In this document: positions 1 through 6,319 of the stretch, one piece after another | Layout of the letters: each line of letters opens with the position of its first letter | How positions within the stretch are numbered: the stretch's first letter is position 1 | Assembly: GCA_002308575.1 (NCBI GenBank) | Contig: DBVY01000058.1 | Span: forward strand, 6,796-17,729 | Direction: 5' to 3' | From: Christensenella sp. UBA1252 | GTDB taxonomy: Bacteria > Bacillota > Clostridia > Christensenellales > CAG-1252 | Length of the DNA: 10,934 bases | Notes under the pieces: model-generated | The model's database searches: none | The model's input: the letters and a program-made list of their open reading frames with translations, nothing else | What the model was told of the DNA's origin: nothing | Position numbers and translations under genes: made by a program

Positions 1-281
1 TTACCGACAAAATTCGCCGTCGCAGGGGCGACGACGACGACCTCGCAGCTTTTGGCAAGAGAAACGTGCTCCACTTCCCACTCGCGATCGCGGCGAAACA
101 TATTCGCCGTTACGGGGTTTTTGGAGAGCGTTTCAAAGGTGAGCGGCGTCACGAATTCTTTGGCGTGATCGGTCATAAGAACGTGTACGTCGCATCCCAT
201 TTTCATAAGCGCGCTGACGAGATAGGCGGATTTATAGGCGGCAATGCCGCCCGTTACGCCCACGAGGACTTTTCGTTTCAT
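1..281 (-). CDS. coaBC: Bifunctional phosphopantothenoylcysteine decarboxylase / phosphopantothenate-cysteine ligase, N-terminal part (cut by window edge)
   Basis: CoaBC carries out two successive steps of coenzyme A synthesis in the cytoplasm: joining cysteine to 4'-phosphopantothenate (CoaB), then FMN-dependent decarboxylation to 4'-phosphopantetheine (CoaC). Only the first 93 residues are present, all from the CoaC flavoprotein domain. Visible are the start MKRKVLVGVTGGIAAYK (flavin-binding GGIAAYK), the likely catalytic His at residue 72 (EHVSLAK) and the PATANF motif at 86-91. The frame is open to base 1. The ATG (281-279) overlaps the rpoZ stop by one base (TAATG), and there is only a weak purine-rich stretch upstream, so translation is probably coupled to rpoZ. 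Position after gmk-rpoZ is the usual Bacillota order. A stand-alone CoaC or another flavoprotein decarboxylase cannot be excluded from this fragment, but the context favours CoaBC. Confidence 0.93.
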   Translation of the reverse strand, partial: MKRKVLVGVTGGIAAYKSAYLVSALMKMGCDVHVLMTDHAKEFVTPLTFETLSKNPVTANMFRRDREWEVEHVSLAKSCEVVVVAPATANFVG

Positions 282-475
282 TACTCTCTGGTGATGACAA
301 CTTTTCCTTCGTAAATCTCTTTCGCGGCGACGGAGATCGGTTTTTGCTTGGTTGCGACGAGCATATCGCCTTCCTGTTGCAAAAGCTGCCTTGCTCTCTT
401 CGCGACGCCGCAAACGAGCATATAGCGGCATTCGGTCTTCTTAATGAGCTTGTCAATAGGCGGGTCGATCATCAT
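281..475 (-). CDS. rpoZ: DNA-directed RNA polymerase omega subunit
   Basis: Omega is the small subunit that binds the beta-prime C-terminus and helps fold and assemble RNA polymerase. The 64-residue product starts MMIDPPIDKLIKKTECRYML and shows the omega pattern: an N-terminal PPIDKLIKK segment, the conserved AKRARQLL helix (about residues 25-32), and KPISVAAKEIYEGKV near the end. The length is normal for a Gram-positive omega. An earlier in-frame ATG at 493 would add MGGTET, but those codons are the ribosome site itself (GGGAGG at 491-486), so the start at 475 is preferred; the adjacent ATG at 472 is possible but lies further from the site. It starts 4 bases after the gmk stop and overlaps the coaBC start by one base. 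Confidence 0.93.
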   Translation of the reverse strand: MMIDPPIDKLIKKTECRYMLVCGVAKRARQLLQQEGDMLVATKQKPISVAAKEIYEGKVVITRE

Positions 476-479
476 AGTT

Positions 480-1088
480 TCAGTTCCTCCCAAAATAATT
501 CTTTTTGACGCTCGCGAGGGAATCTTTCATTCCTTCCGCGAGAATAATGCTTTTTACTTTTTCGACGGCGTCTTCCAAAACGTCGTTTACGACGAAGTAT
601 TCGTAGCCGTCCGCTTGGTCGAACTCCTCTTCGACTTCAGACTGACGACGACGGATCTCTTCTTCCGTTTCACTTCCCCTTCCTACGATGCGCTCGGTTA
701 AGGCTTCGAGCGAAGGCGGCAGGATAAAGATCAAAACGGCTTCGGGGATACGCGCTTTTACGTTCTTTCCCCCTTTCATCTCGATTTCGAGGATCACGTT
801 TTTCCCTTCCGCAAGGATCCTTTCGACTTCGGAAAACAGCGTTCCGTAGCGGTACGTAAACTTATCCACCGTTTCGAGGAACAAGCCTTGCTTGACCATT
901 TCGTCAAAAGCTTCCTCGCTCCGGAAATAATAGTGCACGCCGTCGACCTCGCCCGGGCGCGGGCTTCTCGTCGTTACCGAAACCGTCGTTCCCGCAAGAA
1001 AGGGATACTTCTCCATCAAGAGGCGGCAAACCGTTCCTTTTCCGACGCCGGACGGCCCGGAGATCACAAACACTTTCCCCTGTTTCAT
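480..1088 (-). CDS. gmk: Guanylate kinase
   Basis: Phosphorylates GMP (and dGMP) to GDP with ATP, feeding GTP and (p)ppGpp pools. The 202-residue protein has the P-loop GPSGVGKGT at 11-19, the GMP-binding TTRSPRPGEVDGVHYYF block at 39-55, FLE with E72, the YGT motif at 81-83, and the lid and C-terminal region FILPPS (121-126) and GRGSETEEEIRRR (137-149). Length is normal. Two usually conserved stretches are altered: the residues before YGT read FTYRYGT where FGNYYGT is usual, and the segment usually close to LEIDVQGAQQVK reads LEIEMKGGKNVK (100-111). All core nucleotide-binding features remain, so the enzyme should be active. GGAG at 1098-1095, overlapping the end of yicC, serves the ATG; the gap to yicC is 3 bases. 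The pairing with rpoZ is widespread in bacteria. Confidence 0.95.
   Translation of the reverse strand: MKQGKVFVISGPSGVGKGTVCRLLMEKYPFLAGTTVSVTTRSPRPGEVDGVHYYFRSEEAFDEMVKQGLFLETVDKFTYRYGTLFSEVERILAEGKNVILEIEMKGGKNVKARIPEAVLIFILPPSLEALTERIVGRGSETEEEIRRRQSEVEEEFDQADGYEYFVVNDVLEDAVEKVKSIILAEGMKDSLASVKKNYFGRN
486..491 (-). promoter_or_regulatory. Ribosome binding site deciding the rpoZ start
   Basis: GGGAGG lies 10 bases before the ATG at 475, inside the last codons of gmk. The upstream in-frame ATG at 493 precedes this site, so it cannot be the start served by it. Confidence 0.7.
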
Positions 1089-1091
1089 TTC

Positions 1092-1964
1092 TTACTCCAA
1101 ATTCTGAATCTGTTCGCGGATCTTTTCGATCTCGCATTTCAAAAGAACGACGTTCTCCTGAATCTCCGAATCGCTCGCTTTGGATCCGATCGTGTTCGCT
1201 TCGCGGTTCAATTCCTGCGTCAGGAAATCGAGTTTTCTGCCCGCGGACGGCTCGGTGGAAAGGATCTTGCGATAGTGCTCGATATGCGCGAACAGCCGCG
1301 CGATCTCTTCGTCGATCGCAACCTTATCCGCAAATAAAGCGATCTCGGTCAACAAACGGGTTTCGTCGTACGCCGCGCCTTCAAGCGCGTCCGAAACCGT
1401 CTTTTTCAAACGGACTTTATACTCTTCCGTAACGAGCGGCGCGCGTGCTTTAATGAGCCCCGTCAAACGCTCGACTTCGGCAAGTTTGGATAAAATATCC
1501 GCGGTGATCGCCTTGCCTTCCGTTTCACGCATTTTGACGAGGGAATCGAGCGCTCTCTCCGTCGCTTCGCGAACGAGCGAAAGGATCTCTTCTTCGGGCG
1601 CGTCCTTCGGGGTTTCTTCGACAACGCCCTGCACGCGCAGGAGCGAAGACGCCGTAAGGTCGTTTTTAACGCCGAATTTCTCGGTCAAAACGCGGCCCAT
1701 CGCAAGATACTCTTCCGCAACGCTCTCGTTCAAAGAAAGCGACGCTTCGTCCTGCGGGGCGCGATAGGTCGTAAACACGTCCACGTGACCGCGCGCAAGG
1801 CGGGAAGCGATCTGCTTTTTCAAGCCGTCTTCCGCAAAGATCAAAGCGCGGGGCAATTTTACGGAAAGATCCAAAAAGCGATGATTTACGCTTTTGAGCT
1901 CTACCGTCAAAGAGCGGCCGTTGATCTCCGCTTCCCCTTTTCCGTACCCCGTCATACTGTTCAT
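1092..1964 (-). CDS. yicC: YicC/YloC family endoribonuclease
   Basis: Members of this family (E. coli YicC, B. subtilis YloC) are endoribonucleases involved in RNA turnover. The 290-residue protein begins MNSMTGYGKGE, the family signature, with VELKSVNHRFLDLSVKLP following. It ends in the DUF1732-type C-terminal domain GRKLDFLTQELNREANTIGSK (about 242-262) and a charged helix. Length is typical. The start at 1964 is chosen because GGAGAG precedes it by a few bases and family members start here. An in-frame ATG at 2003 would add 13 residues but would lie only about 7 bases from the predicted transcription start, with no ribosome site. It is the first gene of the left operon, with its own promoter. 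The usual next gene in Bacillota, remA, is absent and gmk follows after 3 bases. The family assignment is sure; the RNA targets are unknown. Confidence 0.93.
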   Translation of the reverse strand: MNSMTGYGKGEAEINGRSLTVELKSVNHRFLDLSVKLPRALIFAEDGLKKQIASRLARGHVDVFTTYRAPQDEASLSLNESVAEEYLAMGRVLTEKFGVKNDLTASSLLRVQGVVEETPKDAPEEEILSLVREATERALDSLVKMRETEGKAITADILSKLAEVERLTGLIKARAPLVTEEYKVRLKKTVSDALEGAAYDETRLLTEIALFADKVAIDEEIARLFAHIEHYRKILSTEPSAGRKLDFLTQELNREANTIGSKASDSEIQENVVLLKCEIEKIREQIQNLE

Positions 1965-1967
1965 AAG

Positions 1968-1973
1968 CTCTCC
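1968..1973 (-). promoter_or_regulatory. Ribosome binding site deciding the yicC start
   Basis: GGAGAG ends three bases before the ATG at 1964 (core GGAG has a 5-base spacer). It excludes the upstream in-frame ATGs at 2003 and 1988, which have no such site. Confidence 0.65.
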
Positions 1974-1978
1974 GAAAG

Positions 1979-1997
1979 GCGGGGGCATAACGCCCGC
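1979..1997 (-). other. Possible GC-rich hairpin in the yicC 5' leader
   Basis: GCGGG (1997-1993) can pair with CCCGC (1983-1979) around a 9-base loop, between the predicted transcription start and the ribosome site. It is only 5 base pairs and is not followed by a U-run, so it is not a terminator. It could modestly affect leader stability or translation. No known riboswitch class fits a leader this short. Confidence 0.3.
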
Positions 1998-2016
1998 GCA
2001 CATATTTATTTACAAT

Positions 2017-2046
2017 ACTATATCATATCAAAAGAAAAAAATACAA
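2017..2046 (-). promoter_or_regulatory. Sigma-A type promoter with extended -10 for the yicC-gmk-rpoZ-coaBC operon
   Basis: Reading the minus strand, TTGTAT (2046-2041) resembles the -35 consensus. After 18 bases comes TATAGT (2022-2017), matching TATAAT at five of six positions. It is preceded by TG plus one base (2025-2023), forming an extended -10. Transcription would start near 2010, giving a leader of about 45 bases before the yicC ATG. The region is strongly AT-rich against coding flanks, and it sits exactly at the start of a tight four-gene cluster. Confidence 0.65.
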
Positions 2047-2071
2047 GCGATTGCGAAAATTATTCGCGCTT
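2030..2071 (-). terminator. Candidate intrinsic terminator downstream of ligA
   Basis: On the minus strand GCGAA (2067-2063) pairs with TTCGC (2057-2053) around TAATT, and the flanking AAGC (2071-2068) can pair with GCTT (2048-2045) across a 4-base bulge. A T-rich run, TATTTTTTTC followed by TTTT, occupies about 2043-2030. It lies about 47 bases after the ligA stop. The bulge makes the stem modest. Its U-tract doubles as the spacer of the next operon's promoter. Confidence 0.45.
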
Positions 2072-2118
2072 CGAACAAGATAAAAAACAAGAAAATGCCG
2101 AAAGAAATGAAAAACCGA

Positions 2119-4059
2119 TCATTCGGAAAGAAGACGGAGAAATTCCGCTTCGTCGATGATCTCGATATTGAGTTTTTGCGCTTTTTGGAGTTTGCTGCCC
2201 GCGTCCTCGCCCGCAACGACGAGGTTTACGGCTTTGGACACGGTATCCGAAACCTTTCCGCCCCGTTTTTTGATCTCTTCCTGCGCGGCGGAACGCTTAT
2301 AGGAAGAAAGCACGCCCGTGATCACGACCGTTTTGCCCGAGAAAACGCCCTCGCCCGTTTCTTCCTCTTTAAAGACGATCCCTTTGGAAAGAAGGGTTTC
2401 GATCCGTTTCGCGTTTTCTTCATTCCGGAAGAAATCCACGATACTGCTCGCGGTGATCAGCCCGAAATCTTCGACGCCGACGAGATCGTCCACCGACGCT
2501 TTTTCGAGGTTCTCGATCGAGCCGAACGTTTCTTCGAGGACTTTCGCCGCCTTCTTTCCGACGCCCGGAACGCCGAGCGCGGTTATAAAGCGAGCAAGCG
2601 TCGTTTGTTTGCTTTTTTGTATGGAACGTACGACGTTTTCGGCTTTTTTCTCCTTAAATCCTTCGAGCGACAAAAGATCCTCTTTGGTTAAGTCGTACAG
2701 CTCTTCCACGCTCTTCAATCCGAATTCCTCGTAAAACTGCTCGATCGTCTTTTCGGACAGACCGTCAATATCCATCGCGTCCTTCGAACAAAAGTGTTCG
2801 ATCTGCGAAATGATCCTCGGCGCGCAATTCTCTTTGTTCGAGCAATACAGGAAAAAACCGTTTTCGAGAACGGGCGCGCCGCAAACGGGACAAACGCTCG
2901 GCTTTTCGACCTCTCTTGCGTTCGGCAATTCTTCGGCGACGCCCATAATCTCGGGGATCACGTCGCCGGAACGACGAACGAACACGCGGTCACCGATGCG
3001 GATCTTTTTGCGTTTGATCTCGGAGAGGTTGGAAAGCGTCGCGCGGGAGATCGTAGCCCCGCCGATATCCACCGGATCGAGGAGCGCGAGTGGGTTCAGT
3101 TTACCCGTTCGGGAAACCTGCCAAAGCACGTCTTTTAAAAGCGTCGTTTTCTCTTCCGCTTTGAATTTGTAGGCGAGCGCCCATCTCGGAAATTTCTCGG
3201 TAAATCCGAGCATTTCACGCAAAGCGAAGTCATTTGCTTTGAAGACCATACCGTCGATCAAAAAGTCCAAATGCGGGCGGGAATCGGCAGCGTCAGAAAG
3301 GAGTTTTTCAATCGAAGAATAATCGGATACCAGCTTGAAATATTCCCCGACGTTGAATCCCTGCTCTTTCAAAAAATCGTGGACTTCCTTCTGCGTTTTG
3401 AATTCGATCCCTTTATGATAGCCGACGTTATACGCGAAAAAGGAAAGCTTGCGCGCGCGGGTTTCTTCAACGTCCAAATTGCGGATCGCGCCCGCAACGC
3501 CGTTTCTTGCGTTTTTCAGCGGTATTTTCGCGGTTTCGTTATATTTTTCGAGGGAAGACAAGGGCATCAATCCTTCGCCCTGTACGTCCACTTCGCCCGC
3601 AAACGGGATCGTCAAAGGAACGTTATCGATGGTCTTTACCTGCTCGGTCACGACTTCGCCGGTCACTCCGTCGCCGCGCGTTGCCGCGCGCACCAAGACG
3701 CCGTTTTCATACGAAAGATTTAAGGTCAAGCCGTCGTATTTATATTCGAGGGTCACGGGCACGGGATCCTCTCCTTTCGAGATCTTGCCGAGCCATTCCA
3801 TCACCCCTTCGACGGTTTTGGATTTATCCAAACTGTAAAGGCGCTCCTTGTGGCGCACCTGCTCGAACCCTTCGTTCGTTTTGCCGCCGACGCGCTTGGT
3901 CGGAGAATCGGGAAGCACGATCCCGCTGAATTTTTCGAGCATCAAAAGTTCGTCGTACAGGGCGTCGTACTCCGCGTCGGAAACGGTCGGATCGTCTTTC
4001 TCGTAATACTCTTTCGCGTATTGATTCAAGAGTTTTACAAGGTCTTCCATTCTACCCAT
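2119..4059 (-). CDS. ligA: NAD-dependent DNA ligase
   Basis: Seals nicks in duplex DNA during replication and repair, using NAD+ to adenylate its lysine. Domains in order over 646 residues: the NAD-binding Ia segment YYEKDDPTVSDAEYDALYDEL (18-38); the adenylation motif EYKYDG (105-110) with K107 as the AMP-lysine; LDFLIDGMVFK (264-274) and WALAYKFKAEE (293-303) as later nucleotidyltransferase motifs; the OB fold with VRRSGDVIPEI (361-371); a four-Cys zinc finger (C390, C393, C406, C412); helix-hairpin-helix repeats with GVPGVGKKAA (496-505); and a C-terminal BRCT domain (about 570-646). It is slightly shorter than the usual ~670 residues, but nothing essential is missing. AGGAGG 5 bases before the ATG at 4059 sets the start. 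It follows pcrA by 9 bases; the pcrA TAG stop runs into the ligA ribosome site. pcrA-ligA is a classical Bacillota pair. Confidence 0.97.
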   Translation of the reverse strand: MGRMEDLVKLLNQYAKEYYEKDDPTVSDAEYDALYDELLMLEKFSGIVLPDSPTKRVGGKTNEGFEQVRHKERLYSLDKSKTVEGVMEWLGKISKGEDPVPVTLEYKYDGLTLNLSYENGVLVRAATRGDGVTGEVVTEQVKTIDNVPLTIPFAGEVDVQGEGLMPLSSLEKYNETAKIPLKNARNGVAGAIRNLDVEETRARKLSFFAYNVGYHKGIEFKTQKEVHDFLKEQGFNVGEYFKLVSDYSSIEKLLSDAADSRPHLDFLIDGMVFKANDFALREMLGFTEKFPRWALAYKFKAEEKTTLLKDVLWQVSRTGKLNPLALLDPVDIGGATISRATLSNLSEIKRKKIRIGDRVFVRRSGDVIPEIMGVAEELPNAREVEKPSVCPVCGAPVLENGFFLYCSNKENCAPRIISQIEHFCSKDAMDIDGLSEKTIEQFYEEFGLKSVEELYDLTKEDLLSLEGFKEKKAENVVRSIQKSKQTTLARFITALGVPGVGKKAAKVLEETFGSIENLEKASVDDLVGVEDFGLITASSIVDFFRNEENAKRIETLLSKGIVFKEEETGEGVFSGKTVVITGVLSSYKRSAAQEEIKKRGGKVSDTVSKAVNLVVAGEDAGSKLQKAQKLNIEIIDEAEFLRLLSE

Positions 4060-4068
4060 ATTTCCCTC

Positions 4069-6255
4069 CTAAGCCTTCTCCAAAGGGGCAACTTTCATAT
4101 TGAACTGCTTGATCCCGAGCCCGTCGAACGCGATGCTCGCGTTATCGCCGTTGATCTGAATGATGCGACCGACGCCGTAGCGCGGGTGCTTGACCTTATC
4201 GCCGAGTTTAAACGGAGCGTTCCCCGTGCGGCTGCTCGGGGCGCTCCCGCCGACGACCGAGCGAACGTACTTGTTGACGTCCGGTATGACGCGTTCGGTT
4301 TTCGGAGATTCCGAGAAGGACGCGCGAATAACGGGCGCAAACGATTTTTTATCGGGATACAGCTTGCCTTCAACCTCTTCCACGAAACGACTGCGCGGGT
4401 TGAATTGCGTGGAACCGTACATGAAGCGTGCTTTTGCGGACGTCAGATACAGGCGTTTTTTTGCGCGCGTCATCGCAACGTACATAACCCGTCTTTCCTC
4501 TTCGATCTCGGCTTTGCTCTTGCTATGCGACTGCGACGGGAACACGTTCTCTTCGAGTCCGGTTACAAACACCGTGTCGAATTCCAAGCCTTTGACCGAA
4601 TGCACGGTGGAAATCGTTACGAATTCGTCCGTTTGAATATCGTCCGAGTCAGACAAAAGCGCGACGGATTGCAGGTATTCTTCGAGCGAAGCGCCTTCGT
4701 TATCCTTTGCGAATTCTTCGATGCCTTCCAAAAGTTGGTTGACGTTTTCGCGGCGAGCGAGGTCTTCCTCTTTATCCCCCGCGAATTCGATAAAGAATCC
4801 CGCTTCTTCGACGACGAAACGCGCGAATTCCTTCAAAGGCATTTGATCGCGTTCCGAGAGAAGTTTGAAATAGATATCGTTAAAAACTTTGAGTTTTTGG
4901 GCGTTTTTCGGGCTCATTCCGAGCGCTGTCATATCGCCGAACAGCACGTCGGAAACGTTGACGCCGTTTACGGAAGCGACGTACACGAGTTCTTCGATCG
5001 TGGCGTCGCCGATCTTGCGCTTCGGCGTGTTGATGATACGAAGAAACGCGTCGTTATCGCGCGGGTTCACGATCGCGCGGTAGTACGCAAGCACGTCCTT
5101 GACCTCTTTGCGGTCGAAAAACTTGAAACCGCCGTAGACCTTATACGGAACGTTATAGAGGCGCATCCGCTCCTCGAATTTTCGGGAAAGCGCGTTCAAC
5201 CGCACGAGGATTGCGAATTCTTTCGGGGATTGCTTTTTGTTGCGGATCAGCGAGGCAATCTGCCCGACAACGTACTCAGCTTCTTCCCTATCGTCGCCCG
5301 CGTTATAGATCTCGACGCGGACGCCCGCTTCCGCATCCGTCCAAAGTTTTTTATCAAAGCGACCTTCGTTGTTTTCGATCAACGCGTTCGCCGCGCGAAG
5401 GATGTTCGGCGTCGAGCGGTAATTCTGTTCGAGTTTGATGATCTCCGCCTCCGGGAAATCTTTCTTGAAATCGAGAATATTCGAGAGATCGGCGCCGCGC
5501 CAACCGTAAATGCTTTGATCCTCGTCGCCGACCGCGAAAAGATTTCCGTGCTTTTTCGCAAGCATGGACGCAATTAAATACTGCAAACGGCTCGTGTCCT
5601 GATATTCGTCGATATGTATGTAAAGAAAACGCTCGGCGTACTTATTCAAGACTTCGGGGAATTCCTCAAAGAGCTTATAGGTTTTTACGAGAAGATCGTC
5701 GTAATCCATCGCGTTCGCGGCTTTGAGTTCTTCCTCATACGCCTCGTACACGTCGCAGATCACGCCCGCGTTAAAGTCGCCGCATTCTCGGCGGTATTCG
5801 TCGGGCGACATACAAAGGGTTTTCGCGTTGGAAATATGGTAACCGACTTTGGACGCGAAATCCTTAATCTCGATATGTTTATTCGCGATGATCCGCTTTA
5901 AAACGCGCTCGGAATCCTGATCGCTGTAAATCGTAAAATTCTTGGTATATCCGAGTTTTTCGGCGTCGCCGCGCAAAATGCGAGCACACAAAGAGTGAAA
6001 CGTGGAAACCCAAACGCCCGAATTCTCGCCGAGCATTTTTTCCAGCCTCTCTTTCATCTCGTTCGTCGCCTTATTCGTAAACGTGATCGCTAAAATCCGG
6101 TAGGCGGGGATCTTCTTTTCGTCGATCAAATAGGCAATACGATAGGTTAAGACCCTCGTCTTACCCGATCCGGCTCCCGCGAGCACCAAGACCGCGCCTT
6201 CCGTGGCGCGGACCGCCGTTTGTTGCGCTTCGTTCAGTACGCTGAAATCAATCAT
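4069..6255 (-). CDS. pcrA: ATP-dependent 3'-5' DNA helicase of the UvrD/PcrA family
   Basis: Superfamily 1A helicase acting in nucleotide excision repair, clearance of recombinase filaments and transcription-coupled repair. All motifs are visible in the 728 residues: Q motif LNEAQQTAV (7-15), Walker A AGAGSGKT (26-33, K32), Ia ITFTNKAT (57-64), Walker B DEYQDTS (216-222), III GDEDQSIYGWRGA (243-255), IV LEQNYRST (275-282), V TVHSVKGLEFDTVFV (550-564) and VI EERRVMYVAMTRAKKRLYL (586-604). The C-terminus (about 684-728, GDKVKHPRYGVGRI) is the small Tudor-like domain by which PcrA binds RNA polymerase, which favours PcrA over Rep. Length is typical. The ATG at 6255 follows AGAGGG with a short spacer; this leader shares the 12 bases GAGGGAAATATG with that of ligA. 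It lies 48 bases after the desulfurase stop. Confidence 0.96.
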   Translation of the reverse strand: MIDFSVLNEAQQTAVRATEGAVLVLAGAGSGKTRVLTYRIAYLIDEKKIPAYRILAITFTNKATNEMKERLEKMLGENSGVWVSTFHSLCARILRGDAEKLGYTKNFTIYSDQDSERVLKRIIANKHIEIKDFASKVGYHISNAKTLCMSPDEYRRECGDFNAGVICDVYEAYEEELKAANAMDYDDLLVKTYKLFEEFPEVLNKYAERFLYIHIDEYQDTSRLQYLIASMLAKKHGNLFAVGDEDQSIYGWRGADLSNILDFKKDFPEAEIIKLEQNYRSTPNILRAANALIENNEGRFDKKLWTDAEAGVRVEIYNAGDDREEAEYVVGQIASLIRNKKQSPKEFAILVRLNALSRKFEERMRLYNVPYKVYGGFKFFDRKEVKDVLAYYRAIVNPRDNDAFLRIINTPKRKIGDATIEELVYVASVNGVNVSDVLFGDMTALGMSPKNAQKLKVFNDIYFKLLSERDQMPLKEFARFVVEEAGFFIEFAGDKEEDLARRENVNQLLEGIEEFAKDNEGASLEEYLQSVALLSDSDDIQTDEFVTISTVHSVKGLEFDTVFVTGLEENVFPSQSHSKSKAEIEEERRVMYVAMTRAKKRLYLTSAKARFMYGSTQFNPRSRFVEEVEGKLYPDKKSFAPVIRASFSESPKTERVIPDVNKYVRSVVGGSAPSSRTGNAPFKLGDKVKHPRYGVGRIIQINGDNASIAFDGLGIKQFNMKVAPLEKA

Positions 6256-6294
6256 ATTTCCCTCTGCTATCTGTTTTACGAAAAAGACGGGGCG

Positions 6295-6319
6295 AAAAAA
6301 GGGTCATACGTTGCCCTTT
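6295..6319 (-). terminator. Weak candidate terminator or attenuator at the end of the desulfurase gene
   Basis: On the minus strand AAAGGG (6319-6314) can pair with CCCTTT (6303-6298) around a 10-base loop that contains the desulfurase stop codon, and the T-run continues to 6295. Two more G-U pairs are possible. The stem is low in GC and the loop large, so it may only reduce read-through into pcrA. Confidence 0.3.

Noticed and set aside
2028..2216. Short minus-strand frame encoding a Phe/Ile-rich hydrophobic peptide in the ligA-yicC gap
   Set aside because: The hydrophobic stretch is just T-rich terminator and promoter sequence read as codons; there is no ribosome site, and half of it lies inside ligA in another frame.
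1894..2691. 265-codon plus-strand open frame spanning the yicC-ligA gap
   Set aside because: It is mostly the mirror of ligA; the gap part is low-complexity Lys-rich translation of AT-rich terminator and promoter DNA.
3850..5577. 575-codon open frame on the plus strand opposite ligA and pcrA
   Set aside because: It is codon-aligned with two unmistakable genes on the other strand, shows no family motifs, is rich in Phe, Arg and Val as expected of mirrored codons, and is explained by avoidance of TTA, CTA and TCA in the sense genes.
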